The translations under genes were made by a program, and so were the position numbers. DNA of 64,000 bases, taken from contig CM068842.1 in NCBI GenBank assembly GCA_028554795.2, forward strand, positions 22,850,590-22,914,589. The letters are read 5' to 3'. This DNA is from Sinohyriopsis cumingii (taxonomy: Eukaryota; Mollusca; Bivalvia; Unionida; Unionidae). Of the stretch, positions 36,301 to 48,256 are shown in pieces. Numbering within the stretch: the first letter of the stretch is position 1; the number at the start of each line of letters is the position of its first letter. The notes beneath the pieces were generated by a model. It was not told where the DNA came from and did not search any database. It saw only the letters and a list, made by a program, of their open reading frames with translations.

Positions 36301-37391
36301 AGAATGTGTCCAATATCATGTGGTGATAACCTTGGGTAGTGATTGGCATCCAACTGTTTCTCCTCAAAGAAGCAGACAAAGGCTGGACAGTTGACGGATA
36401 GAGGAACGCAGAGGGACGATGTAGTTAGTATTTTACCAGTCCTTGAAAACATGCCACTTTTCCGAATGAGCCTTCAGAGTGGAGGGTGTGGTTGCTCTCG
36501 AGATTCTCTTCAAAATTTAAGGTTTGAATTGTTTGACTTGCAAGGGTGTCCTGATAAGAGCCAAGCATGTAGAAGAAGAGGACGGTCCAGGCAGGGAAGG
36601 ACCACATGTGAAGGTGGATGATGAAGATTCAGGTTTCAAGAAATCTATTTGAGCCAGAACACAGGATATTGTGCTTCAAGCCCTTTCTTCATGGATAAAG
36701 TGAGTCGTACATTGGGTTTACTCTGACGTCTCACCAGATCAGAGTAGCCTCAGATAGATTACTGCTCAGAAGTTTCAAGCACTCTCTGCAAACGTTACAA
36801 ACTGAGATATTATAAAAGCTGTTGGCTGGCAGGCAGAGTCAACCTTCTGGAGCCTCGCAGAAGCAGCCTAGAATCTGGTGGGTCCAGTGGCGGCAGCACA
36901 GACAGCCAACAGACTCAAACTTGAGCATCAACATAGCCTGTTAGCTTTGCTGGATTTGCTGGTGAAATTTTGTAGGTAACAAGATTTCAGTAATCATTTT
37001 CTTAAACATATGTTAATGTCACAGGTCATGTTACCCCAGGCATTGTTGCTTATGTAGTTAGGAGAACGGGTTATTGTTAGCATCAGGAATTCAGCCATTC
37101 TTCCCTAGAAGGATTTCCGAGGTATTGCTTTATTCCCCTGATGTAATGTGATTGGGAAACATATTTGAAGGAGAAAGTTAATTATGCTTTTCCGAGAATA
37201 CTTACCCAATCACATTACTTGAAAATCCTTCCATTAGTATCTCACTCAAAGAAAAACTGGCAAAACCAGATGATATATAGGGGAGGTAATGGGCAAGAGT
37301 TATTGCCCTTTGTCTATCAATATAGACAGGAAAAGATGAATTTTCATCTTTAAGTAGGGCTGGATTCACGAGATAGCAGGCTAATATTCCT
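33399..37391 (+). mobile_element. DIRS-like retroelement fossil with inverted terminal repeats
   Basis: The ends form inverted repeats of about 140-150 bp. GAATATTAGCCTGCTA at the left matches the complement of TAGCAGGCTAATATTC at the right, and both carry the GGGGAGGTAATGGG / CCCATTACCTCCCC block. Inside are scraps resembling a DIRS-type gag, an RT start (KMETARSIRLS near 36074), an RT core-like stretch near 36170-36400, and a tyrosine-recombinase-like end near 36720-36920. DIRS elements use a tyrosine recombinase instead of an integrase and often have inverted ends. The copy is heavily broken, with many interruptions and signs of internal rearrangement, so it is old. Confidence 0.72.
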
Positions 37392-37496
37392 AATGTAATA
37401 TTCCTATTGGTTAAGTATTCTCATATAGTCAGTTTTGTCACTAAAGTAACTACCCAGAAACATCAATCTGACTTAGATTTATATTTTATTTTTCAG

Positions 37497-37637
37497 TTGA
37501 TAGATATTCGAAATAAGCTTTTACATTCTGGTGACATGAGAGTTGTAGATGGTGATAAAGACAGTTGGATTGATCTGATGATTCAACTGCTCAGTGACCT
37601 GAACATACATGTTGATATGCAAGCTGAATTAGAAAAG
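37497..37637 (+). CDS. CXorf38-like gene, exon with HEPN-type RNKLLH motif
   Basis: The acceptor is TTTTATTTTTCAG ending at 37496 and the donor GTAATT at 37638. The exon is 141 bp (47 codons), phase 0 at both ends, joining exactly to the phase-0 donor at 20988. It starts LIDIRNKLLHSGDMRVVDGD. Human CXorf38 has the corresponding segment CRNEIMHSSEMKVS, as I recall it, right after DAVALLSL. If joined, Arg175 and His180 form R-x4-H, which fits the R-x4-6-H catalytic motif of HEPN-fold nucleases. Catalytic activity is unproven. The remainder (IDLMIQLLSDLNIHVDMQAELEK) looks helical, as expected for a HEPN fold. Confidence 0.87.
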
Positions 37638-38559
37638 GTAATTCTCTACATTTAATATAAATTCATTAGCATCATATGAACAAGAATACAAATATTCTTA
37701 GAATGCATAATGGTGGTCCCCCTAATACCCTGTAAATAGTATTTTTATGCCAGATTTACATCCCCTGAAAATGGGTGTCCACCATCATCTGTGTATCCCT
37801 CAGGATAATTCTGGACAGGTAGTATGCTTGTTTCACATGTTACAAATTTGGGCCATAAAAGATATAATTTAGCTTGTATATATTTTATTGTTGTACCCTT
37901 TAAAAATATTGCAATTTTTGTCAGGGGTATGTCAGCTACCAGTAATCTAAACTTTTAAGGAATAAATTTCACCACAGAAGTTTGAATACGGTGCTCAAAG
38001 AAAATTTTATTAGACACAGGTGACTTAAACAAATCACATGCCCTGACTTAAATTCCACAAGCTCAGACTACACTTTCAGTATGCCCAAAATTTTGACTTT
38101 TGTAAATATTTATTTGTCACACAACATTGAAATCGCTACAGTTCAAATATAAATTTAGTAGTGTTCAGTAGGGGGATTGAAGGTAATGCAAGTGTCATTA
38201 GTGTTCATCACTACACTCTCTAGAGACTGGATGGTCCTGGTGTTGAAACTTCTCTGCTTGATTTTCAGAGCGATTGACATATGTTGATATCTTTACAGTA
38301 TGTGCAAAGAATAAATTGCCCCCTCCCCCCTTTTTATTTGTATCAAAAGCCAACTTCAATGAAATATTGCTACAGTTTACAAACTTGTCAAAAATCTATA
38401 ATACGTATTGCTTAAATATTCTTGTTCATAGCAGTTATATATATAATAACTTTGTTCTCCTACATGTGTCTAGCATCTCTTTGATTGTTCCATGTCCTGG
38501 TTGTACCTGTGTAAATTGACATAGTAACTGGACTAGAATTGGTACAGCTATGTTACCCC
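37638..38559. other. Intron 2 start; no other feature
   Basis: Nothing recognisable before the DIRS-like scrap. The intron would run to 57518. Confidence 0.55.
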
Positions 38560-39200
38560 TTTTTTATTTTGACAATTACGTCTCAAAATTATGGTATTAC
38601 CAGTCCTTATAGCAAGATCAATGACATAATCCACAAGACAGTTGGAGCATAAGATAATGCCCAGATTTCCAGGTCAAATGACCCTGATTCCGCCATAGTC
38701 CAGGCATGAGGAAAGATGTTGGCATGCAGACTGTACAGAGGGGATCATGTTCTCACAGAATGATATTAGTACCTTAGGTGTCACTTTTGCAACCATGGGG
38801 GAGATCCTTGGTGGACTTCTGCTACAAGATTGATCAACAAGTTCCCATTTTATGTCTTACCAGTACAAGATCAGAGGGCTTTCAGTCTAAAGTGGGATCA
38901 TATGCTTCCCACCTTTAAAGATAATTCTACAGGTGTTCCACCAAGTCAGGATTTCCACTAATCCTGCTAGACCACCTGTGGCCCCACTGGTCATCATTCA
39001 GTGACATACTCAACCCGTTGGTAGCCTAGACCAGAAGATTATCATAGATTATTTACCTTCATGCTTGTCTCAACTCAAGTGATCAATTTGCCAGGACCAG
39101 TTTTTGGACAAGATTGCCAACTGCATCCTCCAGGTTAGGAGGAAATCTGTTTCAAGGTATACAATGTGAAGTGATAGATACAATAGGCCATGTGTTGATC
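38560..39200 (+). mobile_element. Second DIRS-like scrap (RNase H to recombinase region)
   Basis: Translated fragments resemble the RNase H and tyrosine-recombinase stretches of DIRS retroelements (for example QDQRAFSLKWDHMLP near 38870 and LLDHLWPHWSS near 38965). It is broken in several places and no terminal repeats are seen. It could be a separate insertion or a piece of the element at 33399-37391 separated by rearrangement. Confidence 0.5.
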
Positions 39201-39239
39201 CATCATTCTGAATTGTCTTCTCTTTCTTTTCTAGGAAAG

Positions 39240-39573
39240 TGTGTGTGTGTGTGTGCATGATTTGGATTTTTAACATAGCTTTAACAATTTTTCAGTCATA
39301 TCACTATGATGTCTGCAGTGTGGCAGTTTATAGTGATGTCTAGCACTGGGGCATCATGCCACTTACATGTAGCATCATGTCCCACCCAGTCATATTATCC
39401 TGACACCAGGCCAACCAGTCCTAACACTAACCTCTTAATGCTGAGCACCTAGCAAGGCAGCTGTTAGAATCGTTTTTATAAGTCTTTGTTGTGACTCTCC
39501 CAGGTTTCAAACCCAGGATCTACCGCATCTGAGGTGGATGCTCTAGCCACTAGGCCACTGGAACAGTTTTTCA
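39240..39573 (-). mobile_element. tRNA-headed SINE, family 1
   Basis: On the minus strand, the tRNA-like head (GGCCTAGTGGCTAGAGC) is at the right and a GT/CA tail at the left. A 7-bp duplication AGGAAAG flanks it (39233-39239 and 39574-39580). Confidence 0.9.
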
Positions 39574-39970
39574 AGGAAAGAGAATGTTTAATGTCCACTA
39601 TTAAGGGCTGTAGGCAACCCTTTCTTACATTCAAGTTCTCAAGAAGTTCTGACATTGGGTCAAACCCTCATCTTTTTGATCTCATCTGGTATTCTGAGCT
39701 CTGTATCTCACTCACTAATGCCAAGATGGAATCTTTTATGAGTTCTTTGGGCATTGTCAAAATCCCCTCATTAGCCTCTAAGTGATGTTTCCTCCAAGAG
39801 TCTTACCCTGTTTAGCTTCTCTTCTTAGCAGTAACCCATAATTATCATTTGTCATTCAATTTATATAGTAGCGTAAGTGCTGTATCAGAACAAGCTATAT
39901 GATATTGTATGCACAATTATAGTATTGCAAATACAGGAGCATCATTTAAGGATATACTATATTTATATCT

Positions 39971-40088
39971 TACTGCATTTGTATGGGAAAATATGAATGA
40001 GTTTTTTGGATGGAATACTGCACGACCTTGGGAGTTGAGTATATCCATCCGACAAAACGAGTTCACATTTTCCCATACAAATGTAGTA
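39971..40088. repeat. Imperfect foldback, arms about 44 bp
   Basis: TGCATTTGTATGGGAAAATA (from 39974) pairs with TTTTCCCATACAAATGTAGTA (about 40068-40088), and GTTTTTTGGATGGA pairs with TCCATCCGACAAAAC. The loop is about 29 bases. It is likely a small MITE. The many mismatches argue against a precursor microRNA. Confidence 0.75.
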
Positions 40089-40542
40089 ACCCTTATATTA
40101 TATGCTCATTTTTTAAAATTCTATCTAAGGCTTAATTATATAAACAAAATACACTACAAAAAACAATGTAAATGAATGTATGCCGTATTCCAAACTAAAT
40201 ACACAAGCGCAGATTTATCATTACACGACATCAAAATTATTAATGCACACATAACTCCGCCCAGATAAATTTGAACTTAGTCGTGCTCGACATAACTTTC
40301 GAAAGAAAATGGCACGCTTAGTTAAAATTGAAATTTTCAGTCATATTGTGAATGAATGTGCATTGCAACAACTTTTCCATTTCATCTGAAATGAATAGAT
40401 TTTGGTATTTTGTTTCGATTCGATGAAAGTTTGTGATTTTGGTCTGGATTCATCTGTGCAAATTGTATATGAAATACATCGGATTGAAGTGGCATGGGAG
40501 AAGCGTTTTTACATCTGCAAGTGTGTTTGTTCTGTCACTGAC
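40089..40542. other. No gene seen (intronic)
   Basis: No coding frame, repeat or splice structure can be supported in this stretch. Confidence 0.5.
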
Positions 40543-40586
40543 TATTTAAAATCATAATGTGGAAAAATAAGAAGTGTTTCAGTTGC

Positions 40587-40908
40587 GTGTGTGTGTGTGA
40601 TTTGGATTTTTAACGTTGCTTTAGCAATTTTTCAGTCATATCGCTACGATGTCTGCAGTGTGACAGTTTATAGTGATGTCTAGCACTGGTGCATCATGCC
40701 GCAGACATGTAGCATGATGTCCCACCCAGTCACATTATCCTGACACCAGGCCGACCAGTCCTAACACTGACCTCTTAATGCCGAGTGCCAAGCGAGGCAG
40801 CTGTTAGTACCATTTTTGTAAGTCTTTGGTATGACTCGACCGGGGATCGATCCCATGACCTCCCGCATCCGAGGCGGATGCTCTAACCACTAGGCCACCG
40901 GAGCGGTT
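40587..40908 (-). mobile_element. tRNA-headed SINE, family 1
   Basis: The head at the right carries GGTGGCCTAGTGGTTAGAGC and a B-box (GATCGATCCC-like), and the GT/CA tail is at the left. The flanks are GTTTCAGTTGC (40576-40586) and GTTTCAATTGC (40909-40919), an 11-bp duplication with one difference. The intact second copy of the host duplication confirms the empty-site sequence. Confidence 0.92.
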
Positions 40909-41239
40909 GTTTCAATTGCAATTATCAATAAGACACTATTGAATTTAATGTTTATATCATTTTGAGTACAGTAAGCAAGATGTAATTGCACTTGGAATAT
41001 AGTCGAAATTACAATTTCGAAATGTGTAATCAAGCTTGAGAACTCATGACATGGCTCATGTAATTCGGATTTTTAGAACTAAGAAAGTACATTTTGAGGA
41101 AATTCTGGATGTAAAACTAAGCATATTTTTTTGCCATTCTTATTACCAGCTATAGGAGACAGTTTATGCCTTTATAGCTTTAATGTTATTTGTAGGTGCC
41201 AAGCAATTTTATGCACTCCGGTGTCTATTGTTGTTGTTG

Positions 41240-41482
41240 TTGTTGTAGGGTTTAACACCATTTTTCAGTACACAATAGGCTATACATGGCGGCCAGTGTT
41301 AATGGTGGAGGAAGAACCCGGGAAAACCCCGGAAAGAACCACTGACCCACGAGAAGATACTGGCAAGCTTTCTCACATACCCACATTAGCCGAATCCGAG
41401 ACTCGAACACATGCAGACAGAGGTGCGATGGCAATGATCCATAACGGAGAGCGCGTTAGACCACTCGGCCATTCAGGGCCCC
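41240..41482 (-). mobile_element. tRNA-headed SINE, family 2
   Basis: The head on the minus strand starts GGGGCCCTGAATGGCCGAGTGG, with A-box and B-box (GTGTTCGAGTCTC). It ends in a (TTG)n/(CAA)n simple tail at 41227-41247. It has the same family features as 16000-16239 but is better preserved. Confidence 0.88.
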
Positions 41483-41803
41483 ATTTGAAATCATAATGTG
41501 GGGGAAAATATGAAGTCTTTCAGTTGCAATTATCAAAAAGACGCTATGGAATTTTATGCTTTTTTATTTTGAGTTCAGTAAGGGGGATGTAATTGCACTT
41601 ATCGAAATTAATAGTACAATTTCGAAATGTGTAATCAAGATTGAGAACCTACGACATGGCTCATGTAATTCAGATTTGCAGAACTAAGAAAGTACATTTT
41701 CAGGAAATTCAGGATGTAAAACTGTAAGTATGTTTTTTTGGCCATTCGTATCACCAGCTAAAGAAGACAGTATATGGCTTGTCACTTCTACGTTATTTGT
41801 AAG

Positions 41804-42536
41804 GAATTTTTTTTGCGTTTGTTGTATATTGTAGCTAGCCTGAATCCGAAACATTGTATCAATGCAGAATGTGCCAAAGCAGCTGGTAAGTGGCAGTCCA
41901 TGAAACGTCTGTGTGAGTTCATTCAGAAACAAATTTAAACAACCACAACATAAAAGCGCCTCTACGCGAGTGTACATGATTTGTTTACAAATCAAAAGTG
42001 CTGGCATCTGCGTCCATTGTTTGTTTACAGTAGAAAGTAGTTCCTTTATGCACGTGAATGCTTATATGCGTATTGTCGCACGGGTTCAATATCGGGTAAT
42101 GGTGCACGATTCTGACAATCTAAAGTCAGCGGTGAAAAAAATGAGCATATAATAATCATGAATACTTTATATCATAGATTTATACTGAATTCTCTATTGT
42201 AAGCATACTGCAGTTGTATTGTGCAATAGGTCTTCAGACTCACTTGTACTCAGTGCCAGGCAGAATGCATCTATTATATCATTGCACAAGATTAATACCC
42301 ATTGGTCTTATGCAGAGACTGATACGAAAAACCTGGTAGTAACCTCACTAGGGAAATACCCAAGTGGTTTGAATAGTGTATCCCCACGGGGTGCAAGATT
42401 GAGAGGAAAAAATCCCCATGGCGTCAGAACTGGTGGCCAAACTTAAGTAAAAAACGCTTTGGTATCAACACTGGGGGTCAGATGAAATGTTCATAGCTCT
42501 CTGAAGCACTGGGTTTTCATGATACTTAACACCTTA
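41804..42536. other. No gene seen (intronic)
   Basis: Short frames on both strands lack recognisable domains. This is the left flank of the LTR element. Confidence 0.55.
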
Positions 42537-43496
42537 TGTTATGTATATTTAATTTACTTGTATCTGATTTGATATATATTTATTTTGATTTAATTGTTTG
42601 TCAGTTTGAATTTTCTTTTTTACAGGCTATTGTAATGTAAATTTATACACTTGAGATGATACTTTTTTCAGAAAATAGGTTGATCTTTACTGTTAGTTTA
42701 TAAACACCAGGTGTTGATCTAAATCCTGACCTTGTTTCAAAATTTGTACCAACCATTATAAACAAGCTCAATTTTATTTTAAAATGATTGGTTGTTGTCG
42801 AGGTCATGATGGGATTTCGTCTTTAAGATGTAACCAATTTTTTATTTTTTATTTCTTAGAGTAAAATGATTGGCTTTCATCAGGGTCACAATGGGTAGAT
42901 GTGATCTTTAACAAGTATTTGGCTTCTATAACCTTCGAGAAGATGATCATGTGACCCCTTGTTTACATTTTTGAAGACCATGTAGCCTCTATTTTGGAAA
43001 ATTATTCTCAGTAGAAGCTGGGCTGTTAAATTGGAAGTTGTATGTTGTGCTGTTTGGAGTTATTTTAAATTACTTGGATTCAAAAGGATTGATTATGTTG
43101 TTTTTTCTGGAAAGTAAATGTGCCCATGTAATATTGTGGAACAAGGACAGTTTTTTCATAAAAATTTATTCAGCTATCAGAAACCGGAATGATAATTTTT
43201 ATTTCTACAAGGAAATGTAGACTTCAACACTACATATTGCAGCATACATCATCGTCTTCCATCTTGGATTCTTCGTCGGGATTCGAATGTGAAATCAGTT
43301 ATCATTTTGTTATTAGGACTACTAAAATTTTATTCTTGGATTATTTTGGATTTGATTCGATAAAACAATAAGTTCATAATTTTTTTATTTTTACAGAATT
43401 TTTCCAGGGAAATAAATTATTGCATTTTTTTCAAAGCTTGTTGTTTTCACTCTGTCTTATGTTACTGTTTTTTTTTAACCTAAACATGTGATAAGA
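42537..43496 (+). repeat. 5' LTR of the Gmr1-like element
   Basis: Begins TGTTATGTATATTTAATTTA and ends near CATGTGATAAGA, four bases before the primer-binding site. Related copies are 48257-49191, 58270-59279 and 15384-15903. The full-length LTRs carry short terminal inverted repeats (TGTTATGT against a variant of its complement). Confidence 0.9.
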
Positions 43497-43499
43497 AAT

Positions 43500-43517
43500 T
43501 GGGGGCTCGTCTGGGAT
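43500..43517 (+). other. Primer-binding site, tRNA-Pro type
   Basis: TGGGGGCTCGTCTGGGAT differs at one base from the classical tRNA-Pro primer site of murine gammaretroviruses. It lies directly after the 5' LTR, which supports the LTR boundary. Confidence 0.85.
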
Positions 43518-43619
43518 AATTTTGAATTTTGGATAGAATATTTCAGAAAACTTTGTATTTTAAAATTTGAATTCCCTAGTTTTTGAAATCTTAGTGAAAT
43601 CGGCAAGCTTTTCCTAAAA

Positions 43620-45010
43620 TGTCTTAAAAAGTAGAAACCTTTCTTTCAAATCCTACCCAGGAACAATTAGATCTTTTTAAAAAAAAATATTTGATTGAAC
43701 TTGCTGGAAAATGTGACCTTTCTGAGGTAAAGGCTTCCTTAACGAAACAGGAAATGAGAAATATTTTGGTTTAGTATTTGGTAGAAAAGAATGTTTTGGA
43801 TAAAAGTGCTTGGTTTTGATCAGTAAGTCTGTATCAGACTCAAACACTAAAATGAAGGAATTAGAACTAAAATACAAATGGAACTGGAGTTGAGGAAACT
43901 GGAACTTCAGAAAGATAAAAAGAAAAACAAATGCAAATGCAGTTGCAATTGGAAAAAGAAAAAGAACAAATGAAACTGGAGAAAGAAAAAGAACAAATGT
44001 TATTACAAAAAGAACAAATAAAGTTGCAATATGAGAAAGAGGGAGAGATGCAAATGCAAAGAGAGAAGGGAGAGAGGGAATGAAAGAAATGAACATGACA
44101 AGTGAAAAGCACATTCATACTTCAAATCTAAATTTAAGATTTTTGATCTTGCAACGAATATTAGATTTTTAGTACCCACTTTCAGAGAAAAAGAAGTAGA
44201 CAAATATTTTCCTTATTTTGAAAAAGTTGCTGAAAATATGAAATGGCCAAGTGAGCATTGGACTCGGTTATTACAATGTATACTCACTGTTAAAGCTAGT
44301 GATATTTACCGTTCACTGTCAGTTCAACAAAGTGGTGACTATGATACCGTCAAAGAATGCATCTTAAGGGGTTATGAGTTAGTCCCTGAAGCTTATTGGC
44401 AAAAATTCATAAATTATAGAAATGAAGCTGGACAAACTCATGTCGAATTTGCTAGAGAAAAAGAGCAGTTATTTGATGGATGGTGCTTAGCCAAGAAAGT
44501 TTAATGAGATTATGAAAGTCTCAAACAACTTGTATTACTTGAAGATTTAAAAAAAAAACTGTGTCCATAGTAACATTAAGTCCTATCTTCACAAACATCA
44601 GATTGAAACCTTGGAAAATGCTGCTTGTGCTGCTGATGAGTATTCTTTAATTCATAAAGTTTCTTTTGTAAATAAGACTTCAACTCAACAGTCTATTGGC
44701 AGAAAATTATTTCAGCCTAATACAAGCCCTTCTAAAACTCAAACTGGCACAACTTCTAAAAATTGAAACTTCAGAGAAGCTTGATTCAAGATCCTTGTCT
44801 CTTCTTATGTGTACCTATTGCAAGAAAGAAAAAAAAACATGTTATTTCTGATTGCTATAAATTGAAAAATAGGCATCAGAATCAAGACAGACCTACTTCA
44901 AACGCTCTTATTTCTAAGAGGACAAGGTCACGGTCATGTATTGAAAGCAATACATTTGTTGGGTCTAATAAACCCCAGTGTGATTTGATTATGGAGAATT
45001 ATGAACCATT
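43620..45010 (+). pseudogene. gag region of the Gmr1-like element (broken)
   Basis: A Lys/Glu/Gln-rich coiled-coil stretch (about 43850-44090) precedes a capsid-like segment (44160-44500) with the FREKEVDKYFPYFEKVAENM and EAYWQKFINYR phrases. This resembles the SCAN-like capsid region known from Gmr1-type gag, from which the vertebrate SCAN domain is thought to derive. A Cys/His-bearing stretch follows near 44800-44870. Confidence 0.75.
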
Positions 45011-45035
45011 CATATCGAAGGGTTCTATATAACTC

Positions 45036-46550
45036 TTGGGTGATTCGGCCAGTCCTATCGCTACTAAAATTTTAAGGGACACAGGAGCTTTTCAGAGTCT
45101 TTTATTGTCAGGTACTTTGCCTTTTCCTGAGAAGTCTTCTTCTAATAAGAGTGTTCTTATTCAGAGAGTAGAGTGCAGCTTTGTTAATGTTCCTCTTCAT
45201 TGTGTAAATTTTGTCATCAGACATAGTCTCAGGATCCGTGACAGTCGGAACAGTCTCTGTTTTACCCGTTGAGGGCATTCATTTATTACTAGGCAATGAC
45301 CTAGCCGGAGACAAGGTTGTGGTTGATCCACTTGTAACTGACAAGCCGTGCTTGGATCAGAAAGTCGATCCAGTTGGAGAAAAAAAATTCCCTGATTAAT
45401 TTCCAGCTTGTTCAGTTACCAGAATTATGGCAAAAGAAAGCTCTTGAGAATGATGTAGATAAGTTGATCCAGTTAAAAAAAAAATTCCCTGATTAATTTC
45501 CAGCTTGTTCAGTTACCAGAATTATGGCAAAAAAAAGCTCTTGAGAATGATGTAGATAAGGAAAGTATTCCTTTAGCTGACACGTGTATTGGCGAGACTT
45601 TTAATGAGGTCACTTTTACACCTTGCTTGGATCAATCAGAAGGTATTGATCTTAGTGATCCTCTTTTAACGACTCATTCTCTTTATTCTAATCAGGGTGA
45701 TAAATGACAATCACTTGTCATCGAACAGGAACAAAATCTTGAGATCTCCTGTTTGATTCAGAAGGCCATTAGTGAAACTGAAGCTACTGAAGTTCCTGTC
45801 TGTTATTTCATTAAAAATGGAATTCTTATGAGAAAATGGAGACTTCCCGAGGTACCTGCTGATGATGAATGGTCAGTGAACTATCAAATTGTAGTTCCAA
45901 AACCTTACAGACAGGAAATACTTAGTCTGGCCCATGAAACTCCATTGGCTGTTCATTTAGAGATTAGTAAAACTTATCACAAGATCTTAACTCACTTCTA
46001 TTGGCCGAAAATTAAAAGTGATGTTGGTAAATACTGTAGATCTTGTTATACCTGTCAAATAGTAGGAAAAACAAATCAGAAAATTACCAAGGCTCATATA
46101 CAACCTATTCCTGCCTTTGACAAACCATTCAGTAGAATTATGGTAGATTGTGTTGGTCCCTTACCTAAGACCAAGTCAGGTAACCAATACCTGTTGAACA
46201 TTATGTGTGCGTCAACAAGGTTTCCAGAGGCAATTCCCTTGAGGAATATAAAATCTTAAACCATAGTAAACGCTTTGATAAAGTATTTTACTCAATTTGG
46301 CCTTTCCAAATCAATCCAGTTGGGTCAAGGGTCAAATTTTAGGTTTGGAACTTTCCAGCCTATTCTGCTTGAATTTGGCATTCAGCAATTCAAGTCAAAA
46401 GTGAAATTATGGCTTGACAGAACTATAATAGAGAGAATTTTGAGGTTTGTAATAACGAAGTTCTGTCTCTCTTGCTCATTCTTCAAATTTTTCTTCAGTT
46501 TAGATATTACAGCCCTTACAAGGTTAAGAAGAAAAGGAATGAGTTAAATT
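45036..46550 (+). pseudogene. Protease and integrase regions of the Gmr1-like element (broken)
   Basis: Aspartic-protease landmarks (RDTGA near 45078; LLLGND near 45283) are followed directly by an integrase. Its HHCC zinc-binding part lies near 45940-46070 (FYWPKIKSDVGKYC, CYTC) and the core begins at MVDCVGPLPKTKSG near 46140. Integrase therefore sits before RT. Confidence 0.85.
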
Positions 46551-46889
46551 ATAATATTAGTGCTCCTAGGATCTAAATAAATTATAGGAGTACCATTATA
46601 TTGAAAGAGATAGCCAGGTTAAAAATGCAATTAATTTAGTTGTGCCTGTCCCACTCAGTGAAAATTTAAGTGAAAGAATATCATCAGATTCTACTGACAC
46701 TGGGGTGGCAAATCTTCAGAATTCTGAAATTATGAAAGATCTCAACCAGAAACGTGCACATTTGTAAGAGCAAGAAAGAAATGAACTTAAACAGTTATTA
46801 TTTGAATATCAGCACTTATTTCCAGATGTTTCTACAAGGACAAACAAAATTTTCCATGACTTTTAAATTGTAAATTCTAAACCTGTCAA

Positions 46890-48135
46890 GCAACACGCAT
46901 ACAGGATGAACCCTATCAAACAGGAATACTTGAAAAAAGAAATTCAATATTTGCTGGAAAATGATTTTATAGAGCCCAGTAAAAGTGACTGAGTTCACCA
47001 TGCATATTTGTTCCAAAACCAGATACAACTTTCCATATATGTACTGATTATAGGAAGGTGAATAGTGTGACAAAAACATTCATTCCCATTACCAAGAATT
47101 GATGACTGTATTGATAAGATCGGGAATGCCAAGTCTGTCACCAAATTTGACCTTTGGAAAGGATTTTGACAGATTCCACTAACGGAAAGAGCAAAGGAAA
47201 TTTCGGCATTTGTGACTCCAGATGGACTTTACCAGTATAAAGTAATGCCATTTGGGATGAAAGGGTCGCCAAGTACATTTCAACATATCATGAATATGAT
47301 TACCTCTGGTCTAGACAATTGTAATGCTTACATCGATGATGTCATCATCTACAATGACACCTGGAAAGAACATTTAGCAACAATGCGGAAATTCTTTGTC
47401 GGACTCACAGATGCATGTTTGACAATTAATTTGTCTAAAAGTCAGTTCTGCCATGCTTAAAGTGTAACTTTTCTAAGACACATCGTGGGACATGGACAAG
47501 TTAAATCTATAGAAGCTAATTTCAAGGCTATCTCTGAATTTCCCATGCCTGTTAATAAAAAGCAACTGATGAGATTTTTGGGTATGGCCAGATACTATCG
47601 AAAATTTTGTTCCAATTTTTCTATAATTATTGAATCACTGATAAATTTATTGAGTAAGAAAAACAAGTTCCTTTGGACTGGAAAATGTCAGGAGGCTTTT
47701 GACAAGTTGAAAGCCATGCTTGAAAGTGTGCCAGTTCTTAAAGCCCCAAATTTCAGCCAATCTTTTAAACTCTCTGTTGATGCAAGTGATGCTGGGTTTG
47801 GAGCAGTTTTGATTTGATAAGATCAAAATGGTATTGATCATTCAGTGTGCTATTTTTCTAAAAAATTCAATAAGCACCAAAGAAATTATTCATCAGTCAA
47901 GAAGGAATGTTTGGCATTGGTATTGGCATTACAACATTTTGAAGTTTACCTAGGTTCAGCTCCTTCTTCAGTTATTGTATTTAGTGACCACAACCCTGTT
48001 ACTTTCATCGGCACGATGAAAAGTAAAAGTCAGACACTACTAAGGTGACGTTTGTTATTACAGGAATATAATCTTGACATCAGGCACATCAAGGAAAAAG
48101 ATAAATTAATAGCAGACGCACTTTCCCATGTATAA
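46890..48135 (+). pseudogene. Reverse transcriptase and RNase H regions of the Gmr1-like element (broken)
   Basis: The RT part shows YKVMPFGMKGSPSTFQ and the YIDD catalytic box near 47325. The connection and RNase H parts show FLGMARYYRKFCSNFS, LSVDASDAGFGAVL and FSDHNPVTFI. These are clearly Ty3/Gypsy-type. The 3' LTR follows about 120 bases further on. Confidence 0.88.
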
Positions 48136-48256
48136 CAATGTATTATTTCATGTACACTGTGTAATTTATATGAGTTCTTTTTAACCTCATGGATAATTAG
48201 TCTGTGGTAAAAAGAAAGCTTTATGTATAAATCTTTCTTTTTCTTTATGGGGGAAG

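Larger units (their letters stand above)
40543..41803 (+). repeat. Direct duplication (copies 40543-41196 and 41483-41803) with two SINEs
   Basis: About 320 bases starting ATTTAAAATCATAATGTGG / ATTTGAAATCATAATGTGG and ending at GTTATTTGTA are present twice, with shared landmarks AATTTCGAAATGTGTAATCA and ACTAAGAAAGTACATTTT. A family-1 SINE (40587-40908) splits the first copy. A family-2 SINE (41240-41482) lies at the boundary immediately before the second. Confidence 0.85.

Noticed and set aside
39971-40088. microRNA precursor
   Set aside because: The arms carry many mismatches and look like a MITE. No evidence of a mature product is visible in the sequence.
43677-44203. Ser/Phe-rich minus-strand frames
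   Set aside because: They are antisense to the Lys/Glu-rich gag region of the LTR element.
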